A DNA stretch of 64,000 nt, taken from contig NZ_QMKK01000061.1 in NCBI RefSeq assembly GCF_003287875.1, positions 248,001 through 312,000 of the forward strand. Reading direction: 5' to 3'. This document shows, piece by piece, positions 40,759-49,574 of the stretch (position 1 is its first letter; each line of letters opens with the position of its first letter). The notes under the pieces were generated by a model. That model had not been told where the DNA came from. It did not search any database and saw only the letters and a list, made by a program, of their open reading frames with translations. A program made the translations under genes and the position numbers. The stretch comes from Martinezella tropici. GTDB taxonomy: Bacteria; Pseudomonadota; Alphaproteobacteria; Rhizobiales; Rhizobiaceae.

Positions 40759-42164
40759 GAGGCCTCCATCAGCGCTGCAAGGCCGGGGAAGAGGTAATTC
40801 TTGCCGGATTTGAAATCGAAATTCGGATCGTCCCAGGCAATCATCTTGCCAGGGTTGAGCAGGCCCTTCGGGTCTGTTTCCTTCTTGAAGGCAAGCTGCA
40901 CGGCATCCGTCTGCTTCATGCCGCCTTCCTCCAGCGTATAGCGATGCGGGTTGAAGATCGGGCAGCCGTGGTCCTGATGAATCCTAATGATCTCCTCAAG
41001 CCGCGCCTCTGAGGTATAGCGCACCAGCGGCAAGCCCGAGCACTGGATCTGGCCGTCGAACTTGATGAATTCGAGATGACCGGGCACCTCGTCGCCGAAA
41101 ATCTCCACCATCTTCTGGACTTTGGCGACGTGGTCCGGCCCCGGATACTGCACCTGCAGATAGGTGATCGACGGATCGACCTTGATAGCGCGCAGCGTCG
41201 TGTGGTTCCAGGCGAGTTCATAGGCATGCGGAATGCCCTTCATGCTCTCCACCTTGTCGGAGCGGAAGGTGATTTCACCCTTCTGCTGCATGGTGAAGGC
41301 AACGAAAGGATCCATCGAGTGCGGCGCGATCATCAGCGCCACGATCGATTGCCCCTGACGGATATAGGGCTTGTGGCGGGTAAAATATTCGTGCGGAATG
41401 GGAGCGGCGATCGGGGCGATCTCCTTGACCAGAATGCCGTTGCATTTGGCGAGCGCATCGGAGAAGCGCACGGCATCCATGAAGTCGTCATAACCGACCA
41501 GCACATCGACCCAATCATAGGCCGGCGCCAGCGGCATCTCGATTTCGGTGATGATGCCGTTGGTGCCGTAGGCATGGCTGACCTTGGTCAGATCCCAACC
41601 GGTGAGATCGAGAGTGCGGGGTTCTGCTTCCATCGTCACGACGCGCAGCCGCAGGATGTTGCCCAGATCGCGCAGGCCGCCCCAGGTGATCGAGCCGACA
41701 CCGCCCGAGCCACCGGCAATGAAGCCGCCGATCGTCGCCGTCTGCGCGGTCGAAGGATGGAAGCGCAGTTCCTGGCCCGAATGGGCCTTGGTCTGGCGGT
41801 CGAGTTCGGCAATGACGATCCCTGGCTCGCAGACGACGCGGCCGGGATGGATCTCCTTGATCCTGTTCATCGCGGCGAGATTGAGCACTATACCGCCGGA
41901 AAGCGGCATCGCCTGGCCGTAATTGCCGGTGCCCGCGCCACGCGGCGTGACGGGTACGTCATGCGCGTAGGCGACCTTCAAAGTGCGGATCACCTCTTCC
42001 TCGGTCTTCGGCGTCACGACGAGATCGGCTGTGACATTGTCGAGCTGGGCCTTCAGGATCGGTGAATACCAATAGAAGTCGCGGCTCTTCTGGCGCACGA
42101 GCGCCGGATTGTCTTCGACGGCGATGCCTTCGAGTTCTTTCTTGATGCGCTGGTAATCCGGCAT
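40755..42164 (-). CDS. FAD-binding oxidase/dehydrogenase (GlcD/PCMH type)
   Basis: Flavoprotein of 469 residues. PCMH FAD-binding domain: VPVTPRGAGTGNYGQAMPLS (~62), SGGIVLNLAAMNRI and TIGGFIAGGSGGVGSITWG (~140). The C-terminal domain ends with NPHRYTLEEGG and GLLNPGKMIAW, the usual FAD-oxidase closure. Oxidises a hydroxy or amine substrate; D-lactate/glycolate-oxidase-like. The ATG at 42164 has GGAG 6 nt upstream and starts 1 nt after the amidohydrolase stop. Confidence 0.9.
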   Translation of the reverse strand: MPDYQRIKKELEGIAVEDNPALVRQKSRDFYWYSPILKAQLDNVTADLVVTPKTEEEVIRTLKVAYAHDVPVTPRGAGTGNYGQAMPLSGGIVLNLAAMNRIKEIHPGRVVCEPGIVIAELDRQTKAHSGQELRFHPSTAQTATIGGFIAGGSGGVGSITWGGLRDLGNILRLRVVTMEAEPRTLDLTGWDLTKVSHAYGTNGIITEIEMPLAPAYDWVDVLVGYDDFMDAVRFSDALAKCNGILVKEIAPIAAPIPHEYFTRHKPYIRQGQSIVALMIAPHSMDPFVAFTMQQKGEITFRSDKVESMKGIPHAYELAWNHTTLRAIKVDPSITYLQVQYPGPDHVAKVQKMVEIFGDEVPGHLEFIKFDGQIQCSGLPLVRYTSEARLEEIIRIHQDHGCPIFNPHRYTLEEGGMKQTDAVQLAFKKETDPKGLLNPGKMIAWDDPNFDFKSGKNYLFPGLAALMEAS

Positions 42165-42165
42165 G

Positions 42166-43479
42166 TCAGGCTCCAATGACGCTGTCGAGTTCACGATAAT
42201 CCGGCAGGCTGCGGTCGATCACCTTGCCCTTGCGAAGGACGACGCGGTCGGACTGCGGACGGGAAAGGAATTCGCTCCATCGCCTGGCGCTGAAAAGCAC
42301 GAGATCGGCGGGGCTGCCGACGGCGATCCGCCCGATATCCGGGCGGCCAAGTATCTCAGCGGGCGAGGTGGTGATGACCCTTGCGGCCGTATCCAGCGGA
42401 TGGTCGAGATGCAGGATGCGCACGGCTTCCCGGAACACTTCGACTGGATCGAGATCGCCATAAGCATAGAAGGGATCGCGGGTATTGTCGGAGGCAACGG
42501 CTGTGGGAACACCGGCGGCGGCAAGCTCATGCAGAAGGGTGACACCGCGCCAGCGCGGTGTGCGGCCGGCATGACGGTCCTGCAGATACATGTTGCACAT
42601 CGGCAGCGAGACGATGGAGATCCCGGCCTTGGCGACGAGTTCGATGGTGGCGCTTGCCACATCCTCGTCCTGCCGGGCAAGCGAGCAGCAATGGCCGGCT
42701 GTGACCTTGCCCGTGAAGCCGTTGCGAAGCACGGCTTCGGCAATCGCCTTCAGCGTCAGCACCTCCCTGTCTTCTGTCTCATCGACATGCAGATCAATGT
42801 CGAGACCGTTGTCGGCGGCTGCGCGGATCAGTTTGTCCAGCTGGCCCTCAAGGTCCGGATTCATCTGAGTGACACCGCCCATCAAGCCGCCGGTGTCGCG
42901 AACGACGCGAAGCAGATCGGCGAAGAAGGCATCGTCCACCATGCTGTCGAGCGGAAAGAGAGCGACGGCCTGCAGCGCGATCTTGTCCTTCCAGGCTTCG
43001 CGAACCGAGGCGAAAACCTCGAAGGAAATGCGGTGTTGCGGCGCTAGTGAATCCAGATGGGTACGGATCAAGCCTGTGCCATGGGCGTAAGCCGAGCGCA
43101 GCGAGAATTCCATGCGCTTGCGCACATCATCGGCCGACCAGTTGGCTTCGCGGTCGGTGCGCACGGCATCGAGCGCGCCCATGAAACTACCGTCCGGGTT
43201 GGAGCGGCGCTCCCATATGTGGCCCTTGTCGAGATGGGTGTGCATGTCGGCGAAAGCCGGCCAGACCATGCCCTCCCTCATATCGACCTTGGCATATTCC
43301 ACCGGCGCTGTACCCGGCGCGCGGATATCGCTGATAAGGCCGTCGGCAACGACGATATCGGCCTTGACGAGGCCCTCACTGGAGGGTGCCGGAAAACCGG
43401 ACAGCGTCACGGCGGGAACGGTAGCATTGCTCAGCACGAAGCGAGCGGCATTCGGCGGTGACATGAAGGCGTGGGACAT
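42166..43479 (-). CDS. Cytosine-deaminase-like amidohydrolase
   Basis: Metal-dependent hydrolase of 437 residues of the CodA group. Metal ligands: HxH in FADMHTHLDKGHIWE (~80), His in DLHVDETEDRE (~230), His in TAGHCCSL (~262) and Asp in ASDNTRDPF (~330). Such enzymes deaminate cytosine, isoguanine, creatinine or related rings. Within an operon that imports through an NMT1/THI5-like transporter and with a creatininase close by, an N-heterocycle is likely; which one is not evident. It overlaps the permease gene by 1 nt. Confidence 0.88.
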   Translation of the reverse strand: MSHAFMSPPNAARFVLSNATVPAVTLSGFPAPSSEGLVKADIVVADGLISDIRAPGTAPVEYAKVDMREGMVWPAFADMHTHLDKGHIWERRSNPDGSFMGALDAVRTDREANWSADDVRKRMEFSLRSAYAHGTGLIRTHLDSLAPQHRISFEVFASVREAWKDKIALQAVALFPLDSMVDDAFFADLLRVVRDTGGLMGGVTQMNPDLEGQLDKLIRAAADNGLDIDLHVDETEDREVLTLKAIAEAVLRNGFTGKVTAGHCCSLARQDEDVASATIELVAKAGISIVSLPMCNMYLQDRHAGRTPRWRGVTLLHELAAAGVPTAVASDNTRDPFYAYGDLDPVEVFREAVRILHLDHPLDTAARVITTSPAEILGRPDIGRIAVGSPADLVLFSARRWSEFLSRPQSDRVVLRKGKVIDRSLPDYRELDSVIGA

Positions 43480-44342
43480 CAGTTCTCCCGCTTGAGGCTG
43501 CTCTCATGCCAGCGATGCAGGCTCAGCCATGAGATGAAGGAGGTGAAGGCGAAGATGGCGACGCCGAGCGCCGACAGAAGCAGCAGTGCCGCGAAGAGCC
43601 GCGGCATGTTCTGGCGGTATTGCGCCTCGAGCAAGCGGAACGCCAGGCCCGAATTCGGACCGCCGGAGCCGGCGGCGAATTCCGCGACGACCGATGCGAT
43701 CAGCGACAGGCCACCGCCGATCCTCAAGCCCGTCATGAAATAGGGCTGGGCTGCCGGCAGCTTCAGATGCAGCAAGGCCTGCCAGCGCGAGGCACCGTAG
43801 AGATCAAAGAGATTAAGCAGATTATGGTCGACGCTTTTCAATCCCTGCACCATGTTGGACAGGATTGGAAAAAAGGCGACGAGGAAGCCGCAGATTAAAA
43901 GCGCTGCTTCGCGTGTCGGCGCATAGATCAGGATCAACGGTGCGATCGCGACAATCGGCGTCACCTGAAGAATGACGGCGAGCGGATAGAAGGCGAGTTC
44001 GATCCAGCGGGACTGCACAAGGAAGATGGCGAAGCCGACGCCGCCGATCAGCGCCAGGACGAGGGATATGAAGGTGATTTCGGTCGTCACCCACAGCGCC
44101 GGCCAGAGAATGCCCCAATCGGAGACAAGCGCCTTGGCGACGGCGATCGGGCTCGGCAGAATATATTGCGGAATGCCGGTGCCGACGACGAGAAGCTGCC
44201 AGAGGATGAGAAGCACGAGAACGGTCGCGATCGGTACGACGACGCCGAGCGCGCGTTCTAGATTGCGCTGCCTGGCGGCGGTAGCCGGCGCATTGATTGT
44301 TTCAGCGGAAAGAATGGCGGGCAGGCTGGTGCTGTCGCTCAT
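43479..44342 (-). CDS. ABC-transporter permease (SsuC/ThiX/RibX type)
   Basis: Inner-membrane permease of 287 residues with about six helices; first helix VVVPIATVLVLLILWQLLVV. The binding-protein-dependent transport block reads LLNLFDLYGASRWQALLHLK (EAA-like loop) followed by GLRIGGGLSLIASVVAEFAA, typical of the nitrate/sulfonate/taurine and pyrimidine/thiamine-precursor uptake family. Its start overlaps the ATPase stop by 1 nt (TGATG). Confidence 0.92.
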   Translation of the reverse strand: MSDSTSLPAILSAETINAPATAARQRNLERALGVVVPIATVLVLLILWQLLVVGTGIPQYILPSPIAVAKALVSDWGILWPALWVTTEITFISLVLALIGGVGFAIFLVQSRWIELAFYPLAVILQVTPIVAIAPLILIYAPTREAALLICGFLVAFFPILSNMVQGLKSVDHNLLNLFDLYGASRWQALLHLKLPAAQPYFMTGLRIGGGLSLIASVVAEFAAGSGGPNSGLAFRLLEAQYRQNMPRLFAALLLLSALGVAIFAFTSFISWLSLHRWHESSLKREN

Positions 44343-45166
44343 CAATGGGCCTCCGGCCAGCCGATGGCCTCGATCAGGGAACGGGATACTTTTTCGCACA
44401 CCTCCCGGTATTCTTCCGATGAGCGATAGAGCGGATCGCGTTCGCCGCTGGTTTGCAGGGGGAAGTCGGTGTGGACGCGGCCCGGCCGCGCCTTCATGAC
44501 GACGATGCGGTTGGAGAGATAGGTGGATTCATAGACGGAATGCGTGACGAAGATGACGGTGATGCCTGTTGTCTGCCAGAGGCGCAGCACGTCGTCATTG
44601 AGCTTCTGGCGCGTGATTTCATCGAGCGCGGCAAAGGGCTCGTCCATCAGCAGCAGCTTCGGTTTCGTTACCAGCGCACGCGCGATCGAAACCCGCATCT
44701 TCATGCCGCCGGACAGCTCCCGCGGATAGGCATCGGCGAAGTCCTGAAGGCCGACCGTCGCCAATGTTTCCATGATCTGTTCATGGGCGGCAACTTTCGA
44801 AATTCCCCTTAGCTTCAGGGGCAGGTGGACGTTGCCGAACACCGTCTTCCAAGGGAGCAGCGTCGGTTCCTGGAAGACGAAGCCGATATCGCCCTCCGGC
44901 AGGCCCTTCGCGTTGATGCGTGAACTCGGCCAATCGATCCTGCCGCTGGAAGCACCGCCGAGGCCGGCGATGATACGCAAAGCCGTCGACTTGCCGCAGC
45001 CGGAAGGTCCGAGCAGGCTTATGAATTCGCCGCTCTCCACATGGAGCGACATGTCCGACAGCGCCAACGTGCCGTTCGAGAAGATCTTAGAGACCTGCTC
45101 CATGACGACGAGCGGCCGCTTGCGTGCCTCCGTTCGATTTGTCGCAATGGTTTCCGATAGTGTCAT
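44342..45166 (-). CDS. ABC-transporter ATPase (SsuB/TauB/ThiZ type)
   Basis: ATPase subunit of 274 residues. Walker A LLGPSGCGKSTALRIIAG (~52-69), signature LSGGMKMRVSIARAL, Walker B KLLLMDEPFAALDEIT, H-loop VIFVTHSVYESTYL. The Met-rich signature LSGGMKMR is typical for this subfamily. It is followed without gap by the permease gene; the solute-binding gene lies 146 bp upstream, separated by a palindromic repeat element. Confidence 0.94.
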   Translation of the reverse strand: MTLSETIATNRTEARKRPLVVMEQVSKIFSNGTLALSDMSLHVESGEFISLLGPSGCGKSTALRIIAGLGGASSGRIDWPSSRINAKGLPEGDIGFVFQEPTLLPWKTVFGNVHLPLKLRGISKVAAHEQIMETLATVGLQDFADAYPRELSGGMKMRVSIARALVTKPKLLLMDEPFAALDEITRQKLNDDVLRLWQTTGITVIFVTHSVYESTYLSNRIVVMKARPGRVHTDFPLQTSGERDPLYRSSEEYREVCEKVSRSLIEAIGWPEAH

Positions 45167-45186
45167 TGTTCGGCTCTTTGTTGATC

Positions 45187-45305
45187 CACCCTCCCCTCGA
45201 GGGGAGGATCGGAGCGAAGCTCCGGGGTGGGGCGATCTTTTGCAAATCCGAGAACATCACCCCCACCCGCCGCTTTACGGCGACCTCCCCCCTCAAGGGG
45301 AGGTG
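45187..45305. repeat. Palindromic intergenic mosaic element (RIME-like)
   Basis: The left ~48 nt begin CACCCTCCCCTCGAGGGGAG and include GGAGCGAAGCTCC. The right ~48 nt, reverse-complemented, begin CACCTCCCCTTGAGGGGGGA and include GCCGTAAAGCGGC. The halves thus form a large imperfect inverted repeat, and each arm has its own internal hairpins. Such elements are common in intergenic regions of rhizobia. It sits between the binding-protein and ATPase genes of one transport operon and may modulate their relative mRNA levels. Confidence 0.75.
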
Positions 45306-45312
45306 TCAAGGC

Positions 45313-46329
45313 TTACTTCTTCAGCGACATGCCGACGCCCTTGCAGACGAACTGCGTATCGAAAGCTTTCTTGTAGTCGATATCGGCATCGAAGATCTTG
45401 ATCTGCACCATCTCGTCGAAGAACTTCTTGTAATGCGCCTCGGTGAGGCAGCCGATGCCCTTGTCGAGAGCGTCACCGGATTCAACGATGCCATAGTCCT
45501 TCATCTTGGCGATGGAATAGGCGATCTGGCCATCCGTCATATCGGGATTGTCCTTTTTGATCAGCTCGTTGGCCGCCTTGTTGTCGCCGTAGAGATAGTT
45601 GTACCAGCCTTCGATCGAGGCATTGACGAAACGTTGCACGAGATCGGGATTCTTGTCGACCAGCGCCTTCTGCGCGGTGATCATCGTCGAATAGGGCGAA
45701 TAGCCGGCATCGGCGATCAGGAAGACTTTCGGCTTCCAGCCAGCCTGCTTCTCGATCTCATAGGGTTCCGAGGTGACATATCCCTGCTGCGCCGACTGCT
45801 TGTCGGCGAGGAAGGGCGCCGGGCTAAAATTGTAGGGCTTGAACTGCTCGTCCTTGAAGCCCGGGAAATTCGCCTTCATCCACTCGAAATAGGTGATATA
45901 GCCGTCCTTGCTCAGGAATAGCGTCGGCAGCTTGGCGAGATCCTCGAATTTCTCCACGCCGGCATCCGGATGGGCGATCAGCACTTGCGGGTCCTTCTGG
46001 AAGATCGCCGCGACATCGACGATCGGAATGCCCTGCTTGACCGCGTCGATCTCTTGCTGCGGGCCGCCCATGTAGAAATTAAGCTTGCCGGAAATCAGCA
46101 AAGCCGAATTGGCGGCATTGGGGCCGCCTTGAACGATGGTGACGTCGAGGCCATATTTTTTGTATGTGCCATCGGCAATGGCCTGATAGAAGCCGCCATG
46201 CTCGGCCTGGGCAAGCCAGTTGGTGCCGTAGGTGACTTTATCGAGTGCGTTTGCGGGTCCAGCCGAGACGATTGCTGCGGCCAGACCCACGGCGGCGAAA
46301 AATGCTTTTATCTTCAATATATTATGCAT
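45313..46329 (-). CDS. NMT1/THI5-like ABC solute-binding protein
   Basis: Periplasmic binding protein of 338 residues. Signal peptide: KIKAFFAAVGLAAAIVSAGP, cleavage after ~28 (NALDKV). The mature start TYGTNWLAQAEHGGFYQAIA is the signature of NMT1/THI5-like receptors, which bind thiamine precursors, riboflavin or pyrimidine-like rings; GGPNAANSALLISGKLNF follows. First gene of the N-compound operon, divergent from the LysR gene at 46502 (172-bp gap). Ligand probably an aromatic N-compound, consistent with the deaminase in the same operon. Confidence 0.92.
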   Translation of the reverse strand: MHNILKIKAFFAAVGLAAAIVSAGPANALDKVTYGTNWLAQAEHGGFYQAIADGTYKKYGLDVTIVQGGPNAANSALLISGKLNFYMGGPQQEIDAVKQGIPIVDVAAIFQKDPQVLIAHPDAGVEKFEDLAKLPTLFLSKDGYITYFEWMKANFPGFKDEQFKPYNFSPAPFLADKQSAQQGYVTSEPYEIEKQAGWKPKVFLIADAGYSPYSTMITAQKALVDKNPDLVQRFVNASIEGWYNYLYGDNKAANELIKKDNPDMTDGQIAYSIAKMKDYGIVESGDALDKGIGCLTEAHYKKFFDEMVQIKIFDADIDYKKAFDTQFVCKGVGMSLKK

Positions 46330-46501
46330 GGCTGACTGTTCCCCTTATCTGCCATGGGACGTCATTGTTGAGGCCCATTTCTTGCATTTGAGCGATTGCC
46401 TTGCGCTTTGAAAAGCATCAAAATTCGTCCGCATTGATGCCTTTTCGGCATCTCTTCCCAGGTCTGTGCCTAAATTGTGCGGCCTGGGCAAAAATTAAGC
46501 A

Positions 46502-47482
46502 ATGGGAACGCATATGCTGCATTCGAGACGGCTTCTCTACATCAATGAAATTGCCCGCTGCGGCTCGATCCGCAAGGCGGCGGCGCGGCTAAACGTGGCG
46601 TCATCGGCGATCAACCGGCAGATTCTCGCGTTGGAGGAGGAAATGGGGGCGCCACTCTTCGAGCGTCTGCCGCGTGGCTTGCGGCTGACGGCGGCAGGCG
46701 AGCTCTGCATCGAGCATATCCGCGAGGTGCTGAAGAATTACGAGCGGCTGGAAGGGCGCATTCGCAGCCTCAAGATGCAGCAGGCCGGCAAGGTCAGGAT
46801 CGTCGCGACGGTCGGCCTTGCCGCCGGACCTCTGCCCGAGATCATCGCCCGCTTCCTCCTGGAACATCCGAGGGTCTTCATCCAGCTGCGCAACGATGCC
46901 GGCTCCACCACCATGGCGCCGGTAGTCGCCGGAGAGGTTGATATCGGACTGGGCTTCAACATACCGGCAACGCCCGGCATCCGCTCGCTCGGCAATTTCG
47001 ACATACCGATCGGTGTCGTGCTGCCTCCCGGTCACCCGTTGATCGGACCGGGGCCGATCAATCTCGCCGATGTCGTCGAGGAGCGGCTGCTGCTGGCGCA
47101 GCCTGGAAGCAGCCTGCGCGATATCATCAATCTGACGTTGGCACGTCTCTCCGTGCAGGTCGAGCCCGTGCTGGAGAGCAATGCGTCGGAAATGCTCAAG
47201 CAACTGGTGAAATGCGGGGCAGGGCTGACGCTGCTCAACCCGCTCGACGTTATCACCGAGTGTCGCCGCGGGGAGCTGGTCTTTCGGCCGATCGCCGAGC
47301 CCCACTCACGGCCCCAACCGATGAAGCTTTTCGCCCGGACGCGTGCGCCGCTCGATGCCGCCACCAGCCTTTTCGCCGAGTACCTGCTGGCGGAACTTGC
47401 CGGAATGGTGGAGGAGCTGCACGCGAAGGGGCATATCATCGCGCCCTCCGAGCGCCGCCGTTCGGACACCTATTTCGAATAG
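46502..47482 (+). CDS. LysR-family regulator
   Basis: DNA-binding protein of 326 residues. HTH: LLYINEIARCGSIRKAAARL, then NVASSAINRQILALEEEMGA and PLFERLPRGLRLTAAGE. The C-terminal effector domain (KVRIVATVGLAAGPLPEIIA, then VDIGLGFNIP) is standard LysR_substrate. The start could be 46502 or 46514; the latter has GGGAA 5 nt upstream. Divergent from the N-compound operon, which it probably activates. Its 3' end overlaps the convergent creatininase gene by 13 bp. Confidence 0.92.
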   Translation: MGTHMLHSRRLLYINEIARCGSIRKAAARLNVASSAINRQILALEEEMGAPLFERLPRGLRLTAAGELCIEHIREVLKNYERLEGRIRSLKMQQAGKVRIVATVGLAAGPLPEIIARFLLEHPRVFIQLRNDAGSTTMAPVVAGEVDIGLGFNIPATPGIRSLGNFDIPIGVVLPPGHPLIGPGPINLADVVEERLLLAQPGSSLRDIINLTLARLSVQVEPVLESNASEMLKQLVKCGAGLTLLNPLDVITECRRGELVFRPIAEPHSRPQPMKLFARTRAPLDAATSLFAEYLLAELAGMVEELHAKGHIIAPSERRRSDTYFE

Positions 47483-48267
47483 AGGTTGGAGAGCGGATAG
47501 TCGCGCAGGTCGCGCAGCATCTCGATGAAGCCGGCGATCTGGTGCCGGCAGATGAGCGCGCCCTTTTCGGCCGTGCCGGCCGCGGCATTGCCGACCACGC
47601 CGTTTGGATTGAGATCATGCGCGATCCAGGCGAGCGAATGCGGCGGCAGCGGTTGCAGATATTTGGAATGTTCCTTCATCCATTCCGCTCTGGAGGCGAA
47701 ATTCTCAGCCTTGTCCATCCGCACGAGCTCGGGCCGGAAATGCAGCATGAGCGAGGTTTCGACATCGCCGCCATGAATGCCGAAGCGCTGCTCATGGTCG
47801 TCGATCATGCCGTCAGGCGTGCCGAAGCGGCTCCACTGCGTGGCGACGACGGCCATCCGATGACGCACGCGCAGCTCGCGCGCGACGATGCCCATAATAT
47901 CGAGATTGCCGCCATGGGAGTTGACGATAACCATCTTGCGGATGCCGGCCTCTGCGACCTTCGCGCCAATGGCGGTCCACACCGGTATCAACAGCTCAGC
48001 GCTGAGCGAAAGCGTGCCGGGACCGTAGATATGTTCGTTGGCCTTGCCGATTTCCTGCGTCGGCAGCACAAGGAAATCGAGATCGGCGGGGCGCTGGACT
48101 TTCAGTTCCGCCAGCATGCCCGTAGCGATCGCAACATCGGTTGCGATCGGCAGATGCGGGCCGTGCTGCTCCGTCGAGGCAATCGGCAGGATCGCGATCG
48201 TGGTGTCGGCCGAGAGATCGGCGAAATCATATGTGTTGAGTTCATTCCAATAGAAGGGCTTCGCCAT
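47470..48267 (-). CDS. Creatininase-family amidohydrolase
   Basis: Metal-dependent amidase of 265 residues. Family signatures: LPIASTEQHGPHLPIATDVA (~27-46; metal Glu, His, Asp), VIVNSHGGNLDIM (~113; NGHGGN-like), and GIHGGDVETSLMLHFRPELV (~163; HAGE-like HGGDVET). Relatives hydrolyse creatinine, formamides in riboflavin/F420 synthesis, or mycofactocin precursors. Given the neighbouring cytosine/creatinine-deaminase-like operon, ring opening of a cyclic amide is plausible. Convergent with the LysR gene. Confidence 0.92.
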   Translation of the reverse strand: MAKPFYWNELNTYDFADLSADTTIAILPIASTEQHGPHLPIATDVAIATGMLAELKVQRPADLDFLVLPTQEIGKANEHIYGPGTLSLSAELLIPVWTAIGAKVAEAGIRKMVIVNSHGGNLDIMGIVARELRVRHRMAVVATQWSRFGTPDGMIDDHEQRFGIHGGDVETSLMLHFRPELVRMDKAENFASRAEWMKEHSKYLQPLPPHSLAWIAHDLNPNGVVGNAAAGTAEKGALICRHQIAGFIEMLRDLRDYPLSNLYSK

Positions 48268-48436
48268 GGCCGTATCCTCTCGCCAGCGTGTCGTCGCTCA
48301 ACGGATACGGCAAGGTTGGTGGCGGTGGAAAGCATCAATTTGCGGCCATGCCGCTGCCTTTTTGAGCACGCCCGTGCGCCCGGGAAAGGTGCCGGCTTCG
48401 GAAGAGCCAGCCGGAATATCATGATCTCCAGAATGC

Positions 48437-48473
48437 AAAAAAGAAAGAAGGTCCGGAGGGAAACCGAACCTTC
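48437..48473 (-). terminator. Rho-independent terminator of the porin gene
   Basis: On the minus strand GAAGGTTCGG and CCGGACCTTC form a 10-bp stem (9 pairs plus one wobble) around a 7-nt loop, followed by TTTCTTTTTT. It lies about 50 bp after the porin stop. Confidence 0.9.
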
Positions 48474-48524
48474 CTCCCTTTCTGATCGGAGGTCTATTTC
48501 AGATCAGATTAGATCTGGATAGGC

Positions 48525-49574
48525 TTAGAAGCTACGCTCGAAGCGGAGAACGCCAGCCCACTGGTCTTCGTTGATCGAATCCCAGTTGGTGTAGGTGACT
48601 TCCGGCTCGATGAGCAGGTTCTTGACCGGCTTCCACTTGACGTTCGTGGTTGCCGAGAAGGTCTTGTTGTCGGTGTAGGCGAGCTGGAGGTTCCACTTCA
48701 GCTTTTCGTTGACCGGTACGCCAACGCCACCCCAAACTGCCCAGTCGCCCCAGCTCTGGCCGATCGAATCGCCATTGGCATACTTGTTCAGCTTGTCGCC
48801 GTCGGTGTTCCAGCCGCCCATGACGAAGGCATCGAATACGCCGAAGTCGGCATCAACGCGAGCCTTGATAGCGCCTTCTTCAACGATCGAGTCGTAGCCG
48901 CCGACGACCTTGAAGCCCCATGCGCCGGCCTTGTAGCCAACACCTGCGACAACGTCCGGAGCATAGTGGTCGGAGCTGTCTTCGCCATTGGCGCCGGTAG
49001 CACCCGGGCCCGAATTGCTGTCTTCAACCGAGATCACAGCCGTGAAACCGTTGCCGGCGTCGTAGTTGTAGGTGATCTGGTTCAGTTCGTACGGGCCATC
49101 GCCGATCACGTCGTCGTTGATGACGTCGCCGGCATAACCGGTGAAGACGTTGAACTGCGAGTCTTCCTTACCGATGGTGAAGCCGCCGAGGCTGATGCTT
49201 GCGTGCAGCAGGTTGGTGGAGGTGGCGTTGCCGTCATTCCAGTCCCAACGCAGTTCGGTGTTGGTCTTCAGAGGACCATATTCGGTGTCGGTTGCCGTCT
49301 GCAGCTGCAGCTCGGCACGAGTGTGCCAGAGAGTGCCATAGCGTGCATCCGGGTCATAAGCGTCATACCACTTGCCTTCGGTACGAACCTTACCACCGAT
49401 CTTGAGGCAGGTTTCCGTGCCCGGGATGAAGAAGTAGCCAGCGCCATATGCATCGCAGATGCGGACGTATTCCAGGGGCTCCGGCTCAGCAGCAACGATA
49501 GCGTCAGCCGCGTGAGCACCGGAAACTGCTACGAGTGCAGCAGCGGAGCCGAGAAGAAGGCTCTTGATATTCAT
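48525..49574 (-). CDS. Rhizobiales-type outer-membrane porin
   Basis: Trimeric beta-barrel channel of 349 residues. Signal peptide: NIKSLLLGSAAALVAVSGAH-AADA (cleavage ~23). The mature N-terminus EPLEYVRICDAYGAGYFFIP with two nearby cysteines and TCLKIGGKVR is characteristic of the Brucella Omp2/rhizobial RopA porin family. The C-terminus WAGVLRFERSF ends in Phe, the BAM recognition feature. GGAGAA lies 6 nt before the ATG. Monocistronic, with its own strong terminator; probably well expressed. Confidence 0.96.
   Translation of the reverse strand: MNIKSLLLGSAAALVAVSGAHAADAIVAAEPEPLEYVRICDAYGAGYFFIPGTETCLKIGGKVRTEGKWYDAYDPDARYGTLWHTRAELQLQTATDTEYGPLKTNTELRWDWNDGNATSTNLLHASISLGGFTIGKEDSQFNVFTGYAGDVINDDVIGDGPYELNQITYNYDAGNGFTAVISVEDSNSGPGATGANGEDSSDHYAPDVVAGVGYKAGAWGFKVVGGYDSIVEEGAIKARVDADFGVFDAFVMGGWNTDGDKLNKYANGDSIGQSWGDWAVWGGVGVPVNEKLKWNLQLAYTDNKTFSATTNVKWKPVKNLLIEPEVTYTNWDSINEDQWAGVLRFERSF

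Noticed and set aside
45187-45305. CRISPR-like or tandem repeat reading of the GC-rich palindromes
   Set aside because: There is one inverted pair with internal hairpins, not several direct repeats with unique spacers.
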